From the NCBI RefSeq assembly GCF_000813825.1, contig NZ_JWTA01000001.1:124001-188000 (forward strand): a stretch of DNA of 64,000 nucleotides, in the 5' to 3' direction. The position numbers were made by a program, and so were the translations under genes. This DNA is from Chryseobacterium taiwanense (GTDB lineage: Bacteria; Bacteroidota; Bacteroidia; Flavobacteriales; Weeksellaceae). The notes under the pieces are model-generated. The model was not told the origin of the DNA, made no database searches, and saw only the letters and a list, made by a program, of their open reading frames with translations. Position 1 is the first letter of the stretch. Each line of letters begins with the position of its first letter. This document shows positions 17,395 through 26,207 of the stretch, one piece after another.

Positions 17395-18653
17395 TTTAAT
17401 GTTTTCAAAAAGGAATTTAGCGTCAAAGATATTAAAAGTATTATCAAAATAAGAAAAGGACAATACCAAATAAAAAAATCTATATGTTTGTGAATATGTG
17501 CATGCTGTTGAAACAGAATAAACCAGCTGAAAGGGGCTGCAATAGAAAACCACGTTGTGAAAACCAATCTTCTGTCAATGTTTTTTATGTATAAATAAAT
17601 TGAGCAAACAACACCTAGAAACAAAATCGTAGCAAACGGTATTTTTATCAATGTGAAATCTTCATTAATGAAAGAATTTCCTAAATATCGGGTAATAATA
17701 TCTAAGTGAAACTTCTTTAATAAGATCAAATAATTTTGGCTTTGATCATAAAAATATTCACTACTAGATCTTCTGAAAAAAGCATCTTTAAGATGATAAA
17801 TTCCGGTTTGGATATTTCCGGTAAGAAAGTAAAACTGATACAACAAAAAACTAATATTAATCAGTAGAGGAATCGCTAAGATGATAAAATGTCTCCAAAT
17901 GAAATTCCAATAAAATGAAATCTTATTTTCAAAAAGGTAATATATATAAGGAATTGAAGAACTGATTAGAAATACAGTAATAAATTCAAATCCGGTAAAC
18001 CAGAATTTTAAAAAGAAAAGGAATGAAAGCGTAAAAATATATTTTCTGAAATCCGGACTTTTATTCTTTTTAAAAAGCAGTAAGCCATATACAAAAGGAA
18101 GAAAATACACCCAATTACACCACCAACTACTTTTTCCATATAGAAACAGCCAATAATTAGGTAGAAGGAGTAGAAAAGTAATAGCTGAAACTCTAAAATT
18201 AAATTTTTGACTAACCCAATAAAGAAATAGAGTTAATAAAATACTTAAGGAAAGAGAATTAAAGATTCTGAAAATTTCAAGATTGATAACATTATCAAAA
18301 CCGAAAGCTTTATCAAATAAACTGTATAAAATTGCTTGTCCACCAATTTGGGTTTTGTACGGATCATAAGCTGTTTTTTCGGGGATTTCATTCCTGATAT
18401 ACTTCTCGTAAACCTGCTTTCCGACGATAGATCTTCCGTTTCCGCTGTCTTTAAAATAATAGGTTCCGGTAAATCCGCCATCATCCATGATTTTTCCGTG
18501 CTCGGAATTCATGATTTTTCCAATGACAAGCGTTTCTGATTCTTCAAGTTTACTATATTCAAATTTTTCTTTAGGAATCAGATGAAATGCATTGAACTGT
18601 GTATTCAAAAAGAAAAGTAGGGTAAACAGTAAAAACCAGAATTCTTTTTTCAT
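17391..18653 (-). CDS. Polytopic membrane protein, possible GT-C-type glycosyltransferase or polymerase
   Basis: This 420-residue protein has an N-terminal hydrophobic segment, then a polar loop of about 80 residues (KFEYSKLEESETLVIGKIM through YDPYKTQIGGQ), then eight or more hydrophobic spans. I take the ATG at 18653, one base after the stop of the preceding glycosyltransferase; a longer frame would overlap it. The large first external loop with acidic residues followed by many helices is the general plan of GT-C enzymes that use lipid-phosphate sugars. That would suit the DPM-like gene upstream, which makes such donors. I recognise no specific family. A Wzy-like polymerase is an alternative. 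Confidence 0.6.
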   Translation of the reverse strand: MKKEFWFLLFTLLFFLNTQFNAFHLIPKEKFEYSKLEESETLVIGKIMNSEHGKIMDDGGFTGTYYFKDSGNGRSIVGKQVYEKYIRNEIPEKTAYDPYKTQIGGQAILYSLFDKAFGFDNVINLEIFRIFNSLSLSILLTLFLYWVSQKFNFRVSAITFLLLLPNYWLFLYGKSSWWCNWVYFLPFVYGLLLFKKNKSPDFRKYIFTLSFLFFLKFWFTGFEFITVFLISSSIPYIYYLFENKISFYWNFIWRHFIILAIPLLINISFLLYQFYFLTGNIQTGIYHLKDAFFRRSSSEYFYDQSQNYLILLKKFHLDIITRYLGNSFINEDFTLIKIPFATILFLGVVCSIYLYIKNIDRRLVFTTWFSIAAPFSWFILFQQHAHIHKHIDFFIWYCPFLILIILLISLTLNSFLKTLK

Positions 18654-18654
18654 G

Positions 18655-19581
18655 CTAGTTGGTGTTATTATACCGCACTTTGAAATTCTTTTTGTCAATA
18701 ATACTAATGTTGTCCAAAATTAAACCTGTGGCAAGAGAAAGTATGGAAACGATAATGAGCATGATTGAAAAAATTAATGTGGGAACTTTATAAACATATT
18801 GATATTCAAAATATTCTCGGATAGGAATAATCATAAAGAGAATTCCCAACACAAAAAGGACAATAGAAACCATCCCGAAAAATAAAAGAGGTTTATAAAG
18901 TCTTACAAGATTGAAAAAAAGTTTAATAACCTTGAATCCGTCGGTAAAAGTGTTCAGTTTTGAAACACTTCCTTCCGGTCTGTCTCGGTAATTAATAGAA
19001 TATTCTTCTATCGCAAGTCCGTAATGCAAAGCATAGATGGAAAGATCAGTTTCTAATTCAAATCCTTTAATGGAACTTGCGTAATTTTTAACAAATTTTC
19101 TTGAAAAAATTCTGTAGCCGGAAAGAATATCCTTTAGTTCCGAACCAAAGAAAATATTGATGAGGTTTCGAACCAGATTGTTTCCGAAATTGTGAAAAGC
19201 CCTTTTATTTTCTTTTTTATAACTCTTGTTAGAAAGCCTGTCCCCAACAAGCATGTCACAGTTGTTTTCAATAAATTGATCTACCATTTCACGAATACAT
19301 TCTACAGGATAGGTGTCGTCGCCGTCTATCATGATATAAAGATCAGCATCAATTTCTCTGAACATTCTGAAAACAACATTCGCTTTTCCCTGTTTTTTTT
19401 CATTCCCGACAATGGCACCTGCTTTTGTAGCAAGTTCTACAGTGGCGTCTTTAGAATTGTTGTCGTAAACAAAAATTTCAGCTTCAGGAATATGGTGCTG
19501 AAAATCCTTAACCACTTTTTCAATAGTTAAAGCTTCATTGTAGCAGGGTACTAAAACTGCTATTTTAGGTGAGAGAATCAA
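18655..19581 (-). CDS. Polyprenyl-phosphate glycosyltransferase (DPM1/GtrB-like), TTG start
   Basis: This 308-residue GT2 protein has IAVLVPCYNEALTIEKVVKDF, VYDNNSKDAT, IMIDGDDTYP (the metal site) and LSGYRIFSRKF. The long amphipathic stretch is followed by two C-terminal membrane helices (LLFFGMVSIVLFVLGILF and LIFSIMLIIVSILSLATGL). This matches enzymes that load a sugar onto polyprenyl phosphate. The start codon is TTG, overlapping the ugd stop as TTGA; no ATG occurs before the conserved N-terminal strand. The likely user of its product is the polytopic protein encoded next. The sugar is not determined. Confidence 0.85.
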   Translation of the reverse strand: MILSPKIAVLVPCYNEALTIEKVVKDFQHHIPEAEIFVYDNNSKDATVELATKAGAIVGNEKKQGKANVVFRMFREIDADLYIMIDGDDTYPVECIREMVDQFIENNCDMLVGDRLSNKSYKKENKRAFHNFGNNLVRNLINIFFGSELKDILSGYRIFSRKFVKNYASSIKGFELETDLSIYALHYGLAIEEYSINYRDRPEGSVSKLNTFTDGFKVIKLFFNLVRLYKPLLFFGMVSIVLFVLGILFMIIPIREYFEYQYVYKVPTLIFSIMLIIVSILSLATGLILDNISIIDKKNFKVRYNNTN

Positions 19582-20891
19582 TTTGTAATCGTTTTTCTAC
19601 CGATACTTTTATAATAAAAACCATTCTGTGCAGGAATCTCCAAAGGATACATATTTCTTCCGTCGAAAATAACCTTATTTTTCATTTTCTCACCCATCAG
19701 TTTAAAATTTGGATTTTTAAACTCAGGCCATTCCGTTGCAATGAATAATGCATCTGCATTTTCAAGAGCTTCGTACATGGTTTTTGCATATTCGATCTTG
19801 TTGCCCAATACTTTCTGCACATTCTTTTCTGCAACAGAATCATAAGCAATAATTTTTGCTCCTTTCTTTAATAATAATTCAATATTATCCAGTGAAGAAG
19901 CTTCTCTGATATCGTCGGTATTCGCTTTAAAAGCAAGTCCCCATAAAGCGATGGTTTTTCCTGCAATGCTTCCTCCGAAATATTGTTCGATCTCAGAAAC
20001 TAAAATGACTTTCTGAGAGATATTAACGTTTTCTGTAGCTTCAAGGATCTGAAAATTAAATTCTTCGTCTTTTCCGGATTTAATTAAAGCTTTTACATCT
20101 TTTGGAAAACAGCTTCCTCCATATCCAATTCCCGGGAATAAGAATCTGTGTCCGATTCTATCATCGCTTCCCATTCCAAGACGTACCTTGTCAACATCGG
20201 CACCTACTTTTTCACAATAATTTGCAATTTCATTCATGAACGTGATTTTTACTGCTAAAAATGAATTGGCTGCATATTTTGTAAGCTCCGATGATTTTTC
20301 ATCCATGAATATAATAGGAATGCCGGTATTGGTAAATGGCTGGTAAATTGTTGCCATGATTTCTTTAGCCTTTTCCGAACTTGATCCAACGACTACTCTC
20401 GCAGGATTCATTGAGTCTTCAACCGCAAAACCTTCGCGTAAAAATTCAGGGTTTGAAACCACATCAAAAGGAAGGTCGGTTTTTGAGGCAATCACATTTC
20501 TTACCTTATCTGCTGTTCCTACCGGAACTGTACTTTTATTTACAACTACTTTGTATTCCGTCATCATTTCACCAATAGAATTGGCAACCTGTAATACATA
20601 AGAAAGGTCTGCAGAGCCATCTTCACCCGGAGGAGTTGGTAACGCAAGATAAATAACCTCGCTTTTATCCAAAGCTTCTTTTAAATTGGTGGTGAAAAAT
20701 AAACGTTCTGCCTGTATATTTCTAAGGAACATTTCCTCAAGATTCGGTTCATAGATAGGAACGATACCGTTTTTCATTCCTTCCACTTTCTTTTCATCAA
20801 TATCAACACAGTAAACCGAATTTCCCAATTCTGCAAGTGTAGTTCCTGTTACCAAGCCTACATATCCTGTTCCTACTATTGTAATATTCAA
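19578..20891 (-). CDS. ugd: UDP-glucose 6-dehydrogenase, TTG start
   Basis: This 437-residue protein begins MNITIVGTGYVGLVTGTTLAELG, a complete Rossmann dinucleotide site. It has the substrate region SNPEFLREG and the catalytic cysteine in GIGYGGSCFPKDVKAL; GLAFKANTDDIREASS is also typical. It oxidises UDP-glucose to UDP-glucuronate. The initiation codon is TTG, since no in-frame ATG precedes the glycine motif. It is the promoter-proximal gene of the minus-strand locus. The product may be used directly as a uronic acid or after epimerisation or amidation. Confidence 0.95.
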   Translation of the reverse strand: MNITIVGTGYVGLVTGTTLAELGNSVYCVDIDEKKVEGMKNGIVPIYEPNLEEMFLRNIQAERLFFTTNLKEALDKSEVIYLALPTPPGEDGSADLSYVLQVANSIGEMMTEYKVVVNKSTVPVGTADKVRNVIASKTDLPFDVVSNPEFLREGFAVEDSMNPARVVVGSSSEKAKEIMATIYQPFTNTGIPIIFMDEKSSELTKYAANSFLAVKITFMNEIANYCEKVGADVDKVRLGMGSDDRIGHRFLFPGIGYGGSCFPKDVKALIKSGKDEEFNFQILEATENVNISQKVILVSEIEQYFGGSIAGKTIALWGLAFKANTDDIREASSLDNIELLLKKGAKIIAYDSVAEKNVQKVLGNKIEYAKTMYEALENADALFIATEWPEFKNPNFKLMGEKMKNKVIFDGRNMYPLEIPAQNGFYYKSIGRKTITN

Positions 20892-20916
20892 AGTATATGT
20901 TTTTAATAATTCATGA

Positions 20917-20924
20917 CAAAAATA
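20917..20924 (-). promoter_or_regulatory. -7 element of promoter for the polysaccharide locus
   Basis: On the minus strand the octamer TATTTTTG fits the Bacteroidota -7 consensus TAnnTTTG and lies 25 bases before the ugd start. I see no clear TTG at the expected -33 distance, so this is a one-element call. Confidence 0.4.
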
Positions 20925-21012
20925 CTAAAAATACTCTCACAGTTTCCGATAATTACGATTTGGTTCACGGTTCATTTACAATAAAACTTATTCGTCTGAT
21001 TATTAGACTTAT

Positions 21013-21043
21013 TTGTGTTTTAAGTAAAAATGTATTATATTTG
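21013..21043 (+). promoter_or_regulatory. Promoter of rimP-nusA-infB
   Basis: TTG at 21013-21015, a 20-base spacer and TATATTTG at 21036-21043 fit the Bacteroidota consensus. Transcription would start near 21050, leaving a leader of about 70 bases that contains a hairpin. Confidence 0.6.
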
Positions 21044-21069
21044 CAAAAGATTTACGGATAAAAACAATG

Positions 21070-21097
21070 AGAAGGCTTCTGAGGAAAGCCTTTTTTC
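21070..21097 (+). terminator. Hairpin plus U-run in the rimP leader (possible attenuator)
   Basis: AAGGCTT (21072-21078), a 7-base loop and AAGCCTT (21086-21092) followed by TTTT form a small intrinsic-terminator shape between the promoter and the rimP start, with no gene before it. The location suggests attenuation of the operon that encodes NusA, a termination factor. E. coli nusA is known to control its own operon; the parallel here is inferred. Confidence 0.55.
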
Positions 21098-21118
21098 GTA
21101 CAGTAAATCATAAAAATT

Positions 21119-21586
21119 ATGGAGTTTAGAAAAAGAATAGAAGAATTATTAAACGAGTTCCTTGAGACCAGAAAGGATTTGTTTCTGATAGATTTAAAGA
21201 TTTCTGCAGGAGACGATATTACGGTGATTTTGGATGGTGATAATGGAGTTTCTCTTCAGGATTGTTTAGATGCAAGCCGCGCCATTGAATTTAATATGGA
21301 CCGTGAAGAGCATGACTTTAGTCTGCAGGTAATGTCTGCAGGGTTGAGTGAGCCGTTGGCAACACCAAGACAGTTTGCGAAAAATATTGGAAGAGATATT
21401 GATATTTTATTGAATGACTCTTCTAAAATTGAAGGAGAACTGGCAAAAGTAGACGAAGAAAAAATTACTTTGGTTCTACGTTACCGTAAGCCGAAAGATA
21501 TCGGTAAAGGAAAAGTGGATGTAGAGGAGGAAAAGGAAATTCCTTACTCTGAGATTAAAAAAGCTCTAGTAGCAATTAAATTTTAA
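21119..21586 (+). CDS. rimP: Ribosome maturation factor RimP
   Basis: This 155-residue protein has the RimP two-domain plan. The N-terminal domain contains DLFLIDLKISAGDDITVILDGDNGVSLQDCLDASRAIE and SLQVMSAGLSEPL (the conserved V-S-S/A-G-L-x-x-P-L region). A small SH3-like C-terminal domain ends in EIPYSEIKKALVAIKF. It assists 30S subunit maturation. Order and spacing rimP-nusA-infB are conserved across bacteria, and nusA begins 17 bases downstream. Confidence 0.93.
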   Translation: MEFRKRIEELLNEFLETRKDLFLIDLKISAGDDITVILDGDNGVSLQDCLDASRAIEFNMDREEHDFSLQVMSAGLSEPLATPRQFAKNIGRDIDILLNDSSKIEGELAKVDEEKITLVLRYRKPKDIGKGKVDVEEEKEIPYSEIKKALVAIKF

Positions 21587-21603
21587 ATAAGAAAAAAAGA
21601 TAA

Positions 21604-22839
21604 ATGGATAATATAGCGTTGATTGAATCCTTTGGTGATTTTAAAGACGAAAAAGGGATCAGTAAGATCGATCTGATGGCAATTATTGAAGATTCTCTTA
21701 AGACTCTTTTGAGAAAAAGATATGATTCTGATGATCATTTTGATGTGATTGTAAACCCTGATAAAGGAGATTTTCAGATATTCTTAAACAAAACAATTGT
21801 TGAAGACGAGATGTCTGAAGATGATGATCTTGAAATCGAGATCTCTGAAGCAAAGAAAATTGACCCGACTTTTGAGGTGGGTGAAGATTTTACAATGGAA
21901 ATTCCTGTGGCTCAGTTAGGAAGAAGAAACATTCTTACCTTGAAGCAGATTTTGGCAACAAAACTTCAGGAGCACAATAATGCAATGCTTTATGAGCAGT
22001 TCAGAGATAAGATCGGGGAGATTGTGGTAGGAGAGATTCACCACATCCGTCACAAGCACGTGATTCTTTTAGACGATGAAGGAAATGAATTTATTCTTCC
22101 GAAAGAAAATCAAATCCCGTCTGACTTCTTTAAAAAAGGTGAAAACATCAGAGCTATTGTAGAAACAGTAGATTTTAAAGGTTCAAAACCGCAGATTATT
22201 ATTTCCAGAACTGCACCAAAATTCCTAGAGAAATTATTGGAGCTGGAAATTCCTGAGATCCAGGACGGAACAATTATGCTGAAAAAAGTAGTGAGAATTC
22301 CTGGTGAAAAGGCGAAGATTGCAGTAGATGCTTATGATGACAGAATCGATCCGGTAGGAGCATGTGTGGGTGTGAAAGGATCAAGAATTCATGGCGTTGT
22401 GAGAGAGTTGAAAAATGAGAACATCGATGTGATTCAGTGGTCTAAAAACCCTGAAATTTTGGTGAAAAGATCTTTAGGAAATGTTACCATCAATAAAATT
22501 GACATCAACGAGGAGGCGAACTATGCACTAGTTTATACTCCGGTTGAAGAGATTTCTAAAGTGATTGGAAAACAAGGGCAGAATATCAGACTGGCTTCTT
22601 GGTTGTCCGGATACGAAATCGATGTATACAGAGAGTCTAGTGAAGATGACGATGTTGAATTGAGAGAATTTAATGACGATATCGAACAATGGATTTTGGA
22701 TGAATTTAAGAAAGTAGGTCTTACAACTGCTAAGTCTGTTTTGGATAAAGAGACTGAAAGTCTTCTGAATATGGTAGATCTTGAAGAGGAAACAATTGAA
22801 GATGTGAAGCGTATTCTTAGAGAAGAATTTGAAGATTAA
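21604..22839 (+). CDS. nusA: Transcription termination/antitermination factor NusA
   Basis: This 411-residue protein has an N-terminal RNA-polymerase-binding domain (IALIESFGDFKDEKGISKIDLMAIIEDSLKTLLRKRY). An S1 domain lies around residues 135-200 (GEIVVGEIHHIRHKHVIL), then KH domains with VGVKGSRIHGVVRELKNENIDVI and VIGKQGQNIRLASWL. There are no long C-terminal acidic repeats like those of E. coli, which is normal in this phylum. It controls pausing and termination and may control its own operon through the leader hairpin upstream. Confidence 0.95.
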   Translation: MDNIALIESFGDFKDEKGISKIDLMAIIEDSLKTLLRKRYDSDDHFDVIVNPDKGDFQIFLNKTIVEDEMSEDDDLEIEISEAKKIDPTFEVGEDFTMEIPVAQLGRRNILTLKQILATKLQEHNNAMLYEQFRDKIGEIVVGEIHHIRHKHVILLDDEGNEFILPKENQIPSDFFKKGENIRAIVETVDFKGSKPQIIISRTAPKFLEKLLELEIPEIQDGTIMLKKVVRIPGEKAKIAVDAYDDRIDPVGACVGVKGSRIHGVVRELKNENIDVIQWSKNPEILVKRSLGNVTINKIDINEEANYALVYTPVEEISKVIGKQGQNIRLASWLSGYEIDVYRESSEDDDVELREFNDDIEQWILDEFKKVGLTTAKSVLDKETESLLNMVDLEEETIEDVKRILREEFED

Positions 22840-22919
22840 GATTTAGGAAATAAATTTTAATGAACAGTAAAAAAGAAATACTTTAATTTTAAGAATTAAA
22901 AAAACAGTAAAAATAATAA

Positions 22920-25910
22920 ATGCCAAAAATTAGATTAAATAAAGCGGTTAAGGAATTCAATATTTCGATGTCCAGATTAGTAGAATTTTTACAAGCTAAG
23001 GGTATCGAGGTTGAAAGCAATCCTAACGCTCAATTGGAAGAAGCGGCATATTCTGCATTGGAGGCTGAGTTTGCCAAAGACGGTGAACAACGTAAAGCTT
23101 CCCATGAGGTGGTGATCACAAAAGTTCCGGAAGAAAAACTGGAAATTGAAGAAAAGAAAACCCCTGAAGTAATAAGAGCTAAAGCTAATAAACCAGAAAC
23201 TAAAATTTTAGGTAAAATAGATTTGGAATCTGCAAAACCTGAAGTGGAAGAAGCTCCGGTTGCTCCTATAGCAACAGTGGAAGAAAAGAAAGAAGAAGCT
23301 GTTGTAGTAGAAGAGCCAGAAGTGAAAGCTGCTCCGGAAAAGCAAGAGTTTAAAGTTTTAGATAAAATCGATTTATCACAAATTGAATCTAGAAATAGAC
23401 CGGTAAAAAAAGACAAGCCAAAAGTGGAGGAGAAAAAAGTAGAAGAAAAAGCTGTAGAAGAAAAACCGGTTGTACAGGTGAAAGAAACTCCTAAACCTGT
23501 TGTAAAAGAAGCTCCGCAAAAAGTGGAAGAGGTAAAAAAAGAAGAACCGAAGGCAACTGAAGAAAACCAGGAACCTCAAAAAATTGAAACAGTTTATCAG
23601 AAACTGGATGGACCTAAAATTGTTGGAGAGAAAATTGATTTGACTCAATTTGCACCGAAAACAGGTCCTGGAGCTAAAAAGAAAAGAAAAAGGATTGAGA
23701 AACCTGGCGGAAACAATAATCAGCAAGGTGGAAACAATCAACAAAACGGAAACAACAACAATAACCAAGGAGGCGGTCAAGGAAATCGTACTCAAGGACA
23801 AGGTGGTCAAGGAAACCGTCCTCAAGGTCAAGGTGGACAAGGAAATCGTCCTCAAGGTCAGGGAGGTCAAGGTGGAAACCGTTTTGGAAATAATAATCAA
23901 GGGAATCGTCCACAAGGCCAAGGAGGTCAAGGTGGAAACAGAGGAGGTTTCAACAGAGGAGGACAAAACAACAGACCAGGTCAAAGAACGATGCCTGTTG
24001 AATTGACAGATGAACAAGTTAAAAACCAAATCAAGGAAACTCTTGAAAAACTAACCAATAAAGGAGGGAAGTCTAAATCTGCTAAACACAGAAAAGATAA
24101 GAGAAATTTCCGTAGAGAACAAGATGAGCGTCAGCAAGAGCTTGATGCACAAGACAGAACATTAAAAGTAACTGAGTTCATCACTGTTGGTGAATTGGCA
24201 AGTTTAATGAATGTTTCTCCTACAGAAGTTATCTCTGCTTGTTTCTCTCTCGGAGTTATGGTTACCATGAACCAGAGACTGGAAGCTGATACTTTATTGT
24301 TGGTAGCAGATGAGTTTGGTTATAAAATTGAATTCTCAGATGCAGATCTTGAAGATACAGATGCAGATGATGAAATCGATACTGAAGAGAGCTTATTGCC
24401 TAGAGCACCTGTTGTTACAGTAATGGGACACGTTGACCACGGTAAAACATCATTACTGGATTATATCAGAAAGACCAACGTTATCGCAGGTGAATCAGGA
24501 GGAATTACGCAGCATATCGGAGCATATAATGTGAAATTGGAAAACGGTCAGAGAATTACATTTTTAGATACTCCTGGTCACGAAGCCTTTACGGCGATGA
24601 GAGCAAGAGGAGCTCAGATCACGGATATTGCAATTATCGTAATTGCTGCCGATGATGATGTAATGCCTCAAACGAAAGAAGCAATTTCTCACGCTCAGGC
24701 TGCAGGTGTTCCAATGATTATTGCAATCAACAAAGTAGATAAGCCGAATGCAAATCCGGACAATATCCGTCAACAACTTTCTGGAATGAATATTCTAGTG
24801 GAAGAATGGGGAGGGAATGTTCAGGCTCAGGAAATTTCTGCTAAATTCGGTAATAACGTAGATGTACTATTGGAGAAAGTTTTACTTCAGGCAGAAATGC
24901 TTGAACTAAAAGCAAATCCTGAACGTGCTGCAAACGGAGTTGTTATTGAAGCATCTTTAGATAAAGGTAGAGGTTATGTAGCAACAATGTTGGTTCAAAC
25001 CGGAACACTAAGAGTAGGAGATTATGTTGTAGCAGGAAAAAATCATGGTAAAGTAAAAGCTTTGCTTGATGAAAGAGGGAAGAATCTTGCTGAAGCTGGT
25101 CCGTCTATTCCGGCAACGATCTTAGGATTGGATGGTGCTCCAACAGCGGGAGATAAATTCCGTGTTTATGCTGACGAAAGTGAAGGTAAAGCTATCGCTA
25201 ACAAGAGAGAACAGCTTCAAAGAGAACTTTCTATCAGAACGAAAAAACATACTACGCTTGAAGAATTAGGAAGACGTATTGCTTTAGGTGAATTCAAAGA
25301 ATTGAACATTATCCTTAAAGGTGACGTAGATGGTTCTGTAGAAGCACTTTCTGATCAGTTACAAAGACTTTCAACAGAAGAGATCAGCGTAAATATCCTT
25401 CACTCAGGTGTAGGACAGATCACGGAATCTGATATCAACCTAGCTGCAGCGTCAGATGCGATTATTATCGGATTTAACGTAAGAGCTGGTGCAAATGCTA
25501 AAGATCTTGCAGATCGTGAGGAAATTGAGATCAGAACATACTCTGTAATCTATAAAGCGATTGATGAAGTAAAAGAGGCGATGGAAGGAATGCTTTCTCC
25601 GGAAATTCAGGAACAGGTAATTGGTAATGTTGAAATCCGTGAGGTATTCAAGATTTCTAAAGTTGGATCAATTGCTGGATGTATGGTTCTTACCGGAAAA
25701 GTAACAAGAAACTCTAAAATACGTTTGTTAAGAGACGGAATTGTGAAATTCGATGGAGAGCTGGAAAGCTTGAAGCGTTTCAAAGATGACGTAAAAGAAG
25801 TTACCAAAGGATACGAATGTGGATTGAACCTTAAAGGATATAATGATATCGAACAAGGGGATATTCTTGAGGTATATGAAGAGGTAGCAGTGAAGAAAAA
25901 ACTGAAATAA
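22920..25910 (+). CDS. infB: Translation initiation factor IF-2
   Basis: This 996-residue protein starts with a small IF2_N-type domain ([25 protein letters not shown]). A long Lys/Glu/Pro/Val-rich linker to about residue 245 and a Gly/Gln/Asn/Arg-rich tract to about residue 360 follow. Then come the second IF2_N domain, the G domain ([14 protein letters not shown] near residue 501, [15 protein letters not shown]) and C-terminal domains. It places initiator tRNA on the 30S subunit. Spacing from nusA is 80 bases. The disordered N-terminal half varies greatly among bacteria, and the Gly-Gln tract here is made of repeats. Confidence 0.96.
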   Translation: MPKIRLNKAVKEFNISMSRLVEFLQAKGIEVESNPNAQLEEAAYSALEAEFAKDGEQRKASHEVVITKVPEEKLEIEEKKTPEVIRAKANKPETKILGKIDLESAKPEVEEAPVAPIATVEEKKEEAVVVEEPEVKAAPEKQEFKVLDKIDLSQIESRNRPVKKDKPKVEEKKVEEKAVEEKPVVQVKETPKPVVKEAPQKVEEVKKEEPKATEENQEPQKIETVYQKLDGPKIVGEKIDLTQFAPKTGPGAKKKRKRIEKPGGNNNQQGGNNQQNGNNNNNQGGGQGNRTQGQGGQGNRPQGQGGQGNRPQGQGGQGGNRFGNNNQGNRPQGQGGQGGNRGGFNRGGQNNRPGQRTMPVELTDEQVKNQIKETLEKLTNKGGKSKSAKHRKDKRNFRREQDERQQELDAQDRTLKVTEFITVGELASLMNVSPTEVISACFSLGVMVTMNQRLEADTLLLVADEFGYKIEFSDADLEDTDADDEIDTEESLLPRAPVVTVMGHVDHGKTSLLDYIRKTNVIAGESGGITQHIGAYNVKLENGQRITFLDTPGHEAFTAMRARGAQITDIAIIVIAADDDVMPQTKEAISHAQAAGVPMIIAINKVDKPNANPDNIRQQLSGMNILVEEWGGNVQAQEISAKFGNNVDVLLEKVLLQAEMLELKANPERAANGVVIEASLDKGRGYVATMLVQTGTLRVGDYVVAGKNHGKVKALLDERGKNLAEAGPSIPATILGLDGAPTAGDKFRVYADESEGKAIANKREQLQRELSIRTKKHTTLEELGRRIALGEFKELNIILKGDVDGSVEALSDQLQRLSTEEISVNILHSGVGQITESDINLAAASDAIIIGFNVRAGANAKDLADREEIEIRTYSVIYKAIDEVKEAMEGMLSPEIQEQVIGNVEIREVFKISKVGSIAGCMVLTGKVTRNSKIRLLRDGIVKFDGELESLKRFKDDVKEVTKGYECGLNLKGYNDIEQGDILEVYEEVAVKKKLK
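23698..23985 (+). repeat. Gly/Gln/Asn/Arg low-complexity repeat tract inside infB
   Basis: The reading frame encodes repeated units close to [10 protein letters not shown], with Asn-rich stretches before and after, over about 95 residues. The DNA units (around CAAGGTCAAGGTGG and GGAAATCGTCC) are near-identical, so the tract can expand or contract by slippage in threes. Confidence 0.85.
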
Positions 25911-25927
25911 TTCATTGTAAATAAATG

Positions 25928-25956
25928 AAAACCACTTTCTTAGAAAGTGGTTTTTT
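25928..25956 (+). terminator. Rho-independent terminator after infB
   Basis: ACCACTTTC and GAAAGTGGT pair with a 3-base loop and are followed by TTTTTT, 17 bases after the infB stop. Confidence 0.9.
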
Positions 25957-26147
25957 ATTTACTGTTAATTTGTAATTATTCTAAATAATAATTTGACTTT
26001 TGAAAATATTGTGTTAAAAGTTTTTTTAACTAATTATATTTTGCATTTTATAGAATGATTAAACGTAATTATTATTGATTTTAGTTTTTTTGTGTATAAA
26101 TGTAGTTTAATGTGTAAAAAAAACTCTAAAATATGTATCTCGAAAAC

Positions 26148-26178
26148 TTGTGAATGTTAATATTTATTAACATATTTG
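26148..26178 (+). promoter_or_regulatory. Promoter with internal inverted repeat before susC
   Basis: TTG at 26148-26150, a 20-base spacer and CATATTTG at 26171-26178 give a promoter with one mismatch from TAnnTTTG. Between the two elements lies GTTAATA-TT-TATTAAC (26156-26171), a 7-bp inverted repeat well placed to be an operator. The rest of the 297-base gap from infB is AT-rich and shows nothing else. Confidence 0.4.
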
Positions 26179-26207
26179 CCCATTAAAATATATTAAAATT
26201 TGTTAAT

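Noticed and set aside
17394..17553. N-terminal extension of RfbB
   Set aside because: The extra 53 residues come from the wrong frame of the upstream membrane-protein gene; the conserved N-terminus begins at 17394.
23376..24029. Long minus-strand and shifted-frame open frames inside infB
   Set aside because: They arise from the low-complexity coding of the real gene and contain only Ser/Phe/Leu-rich or Lys/Val-rich strings.
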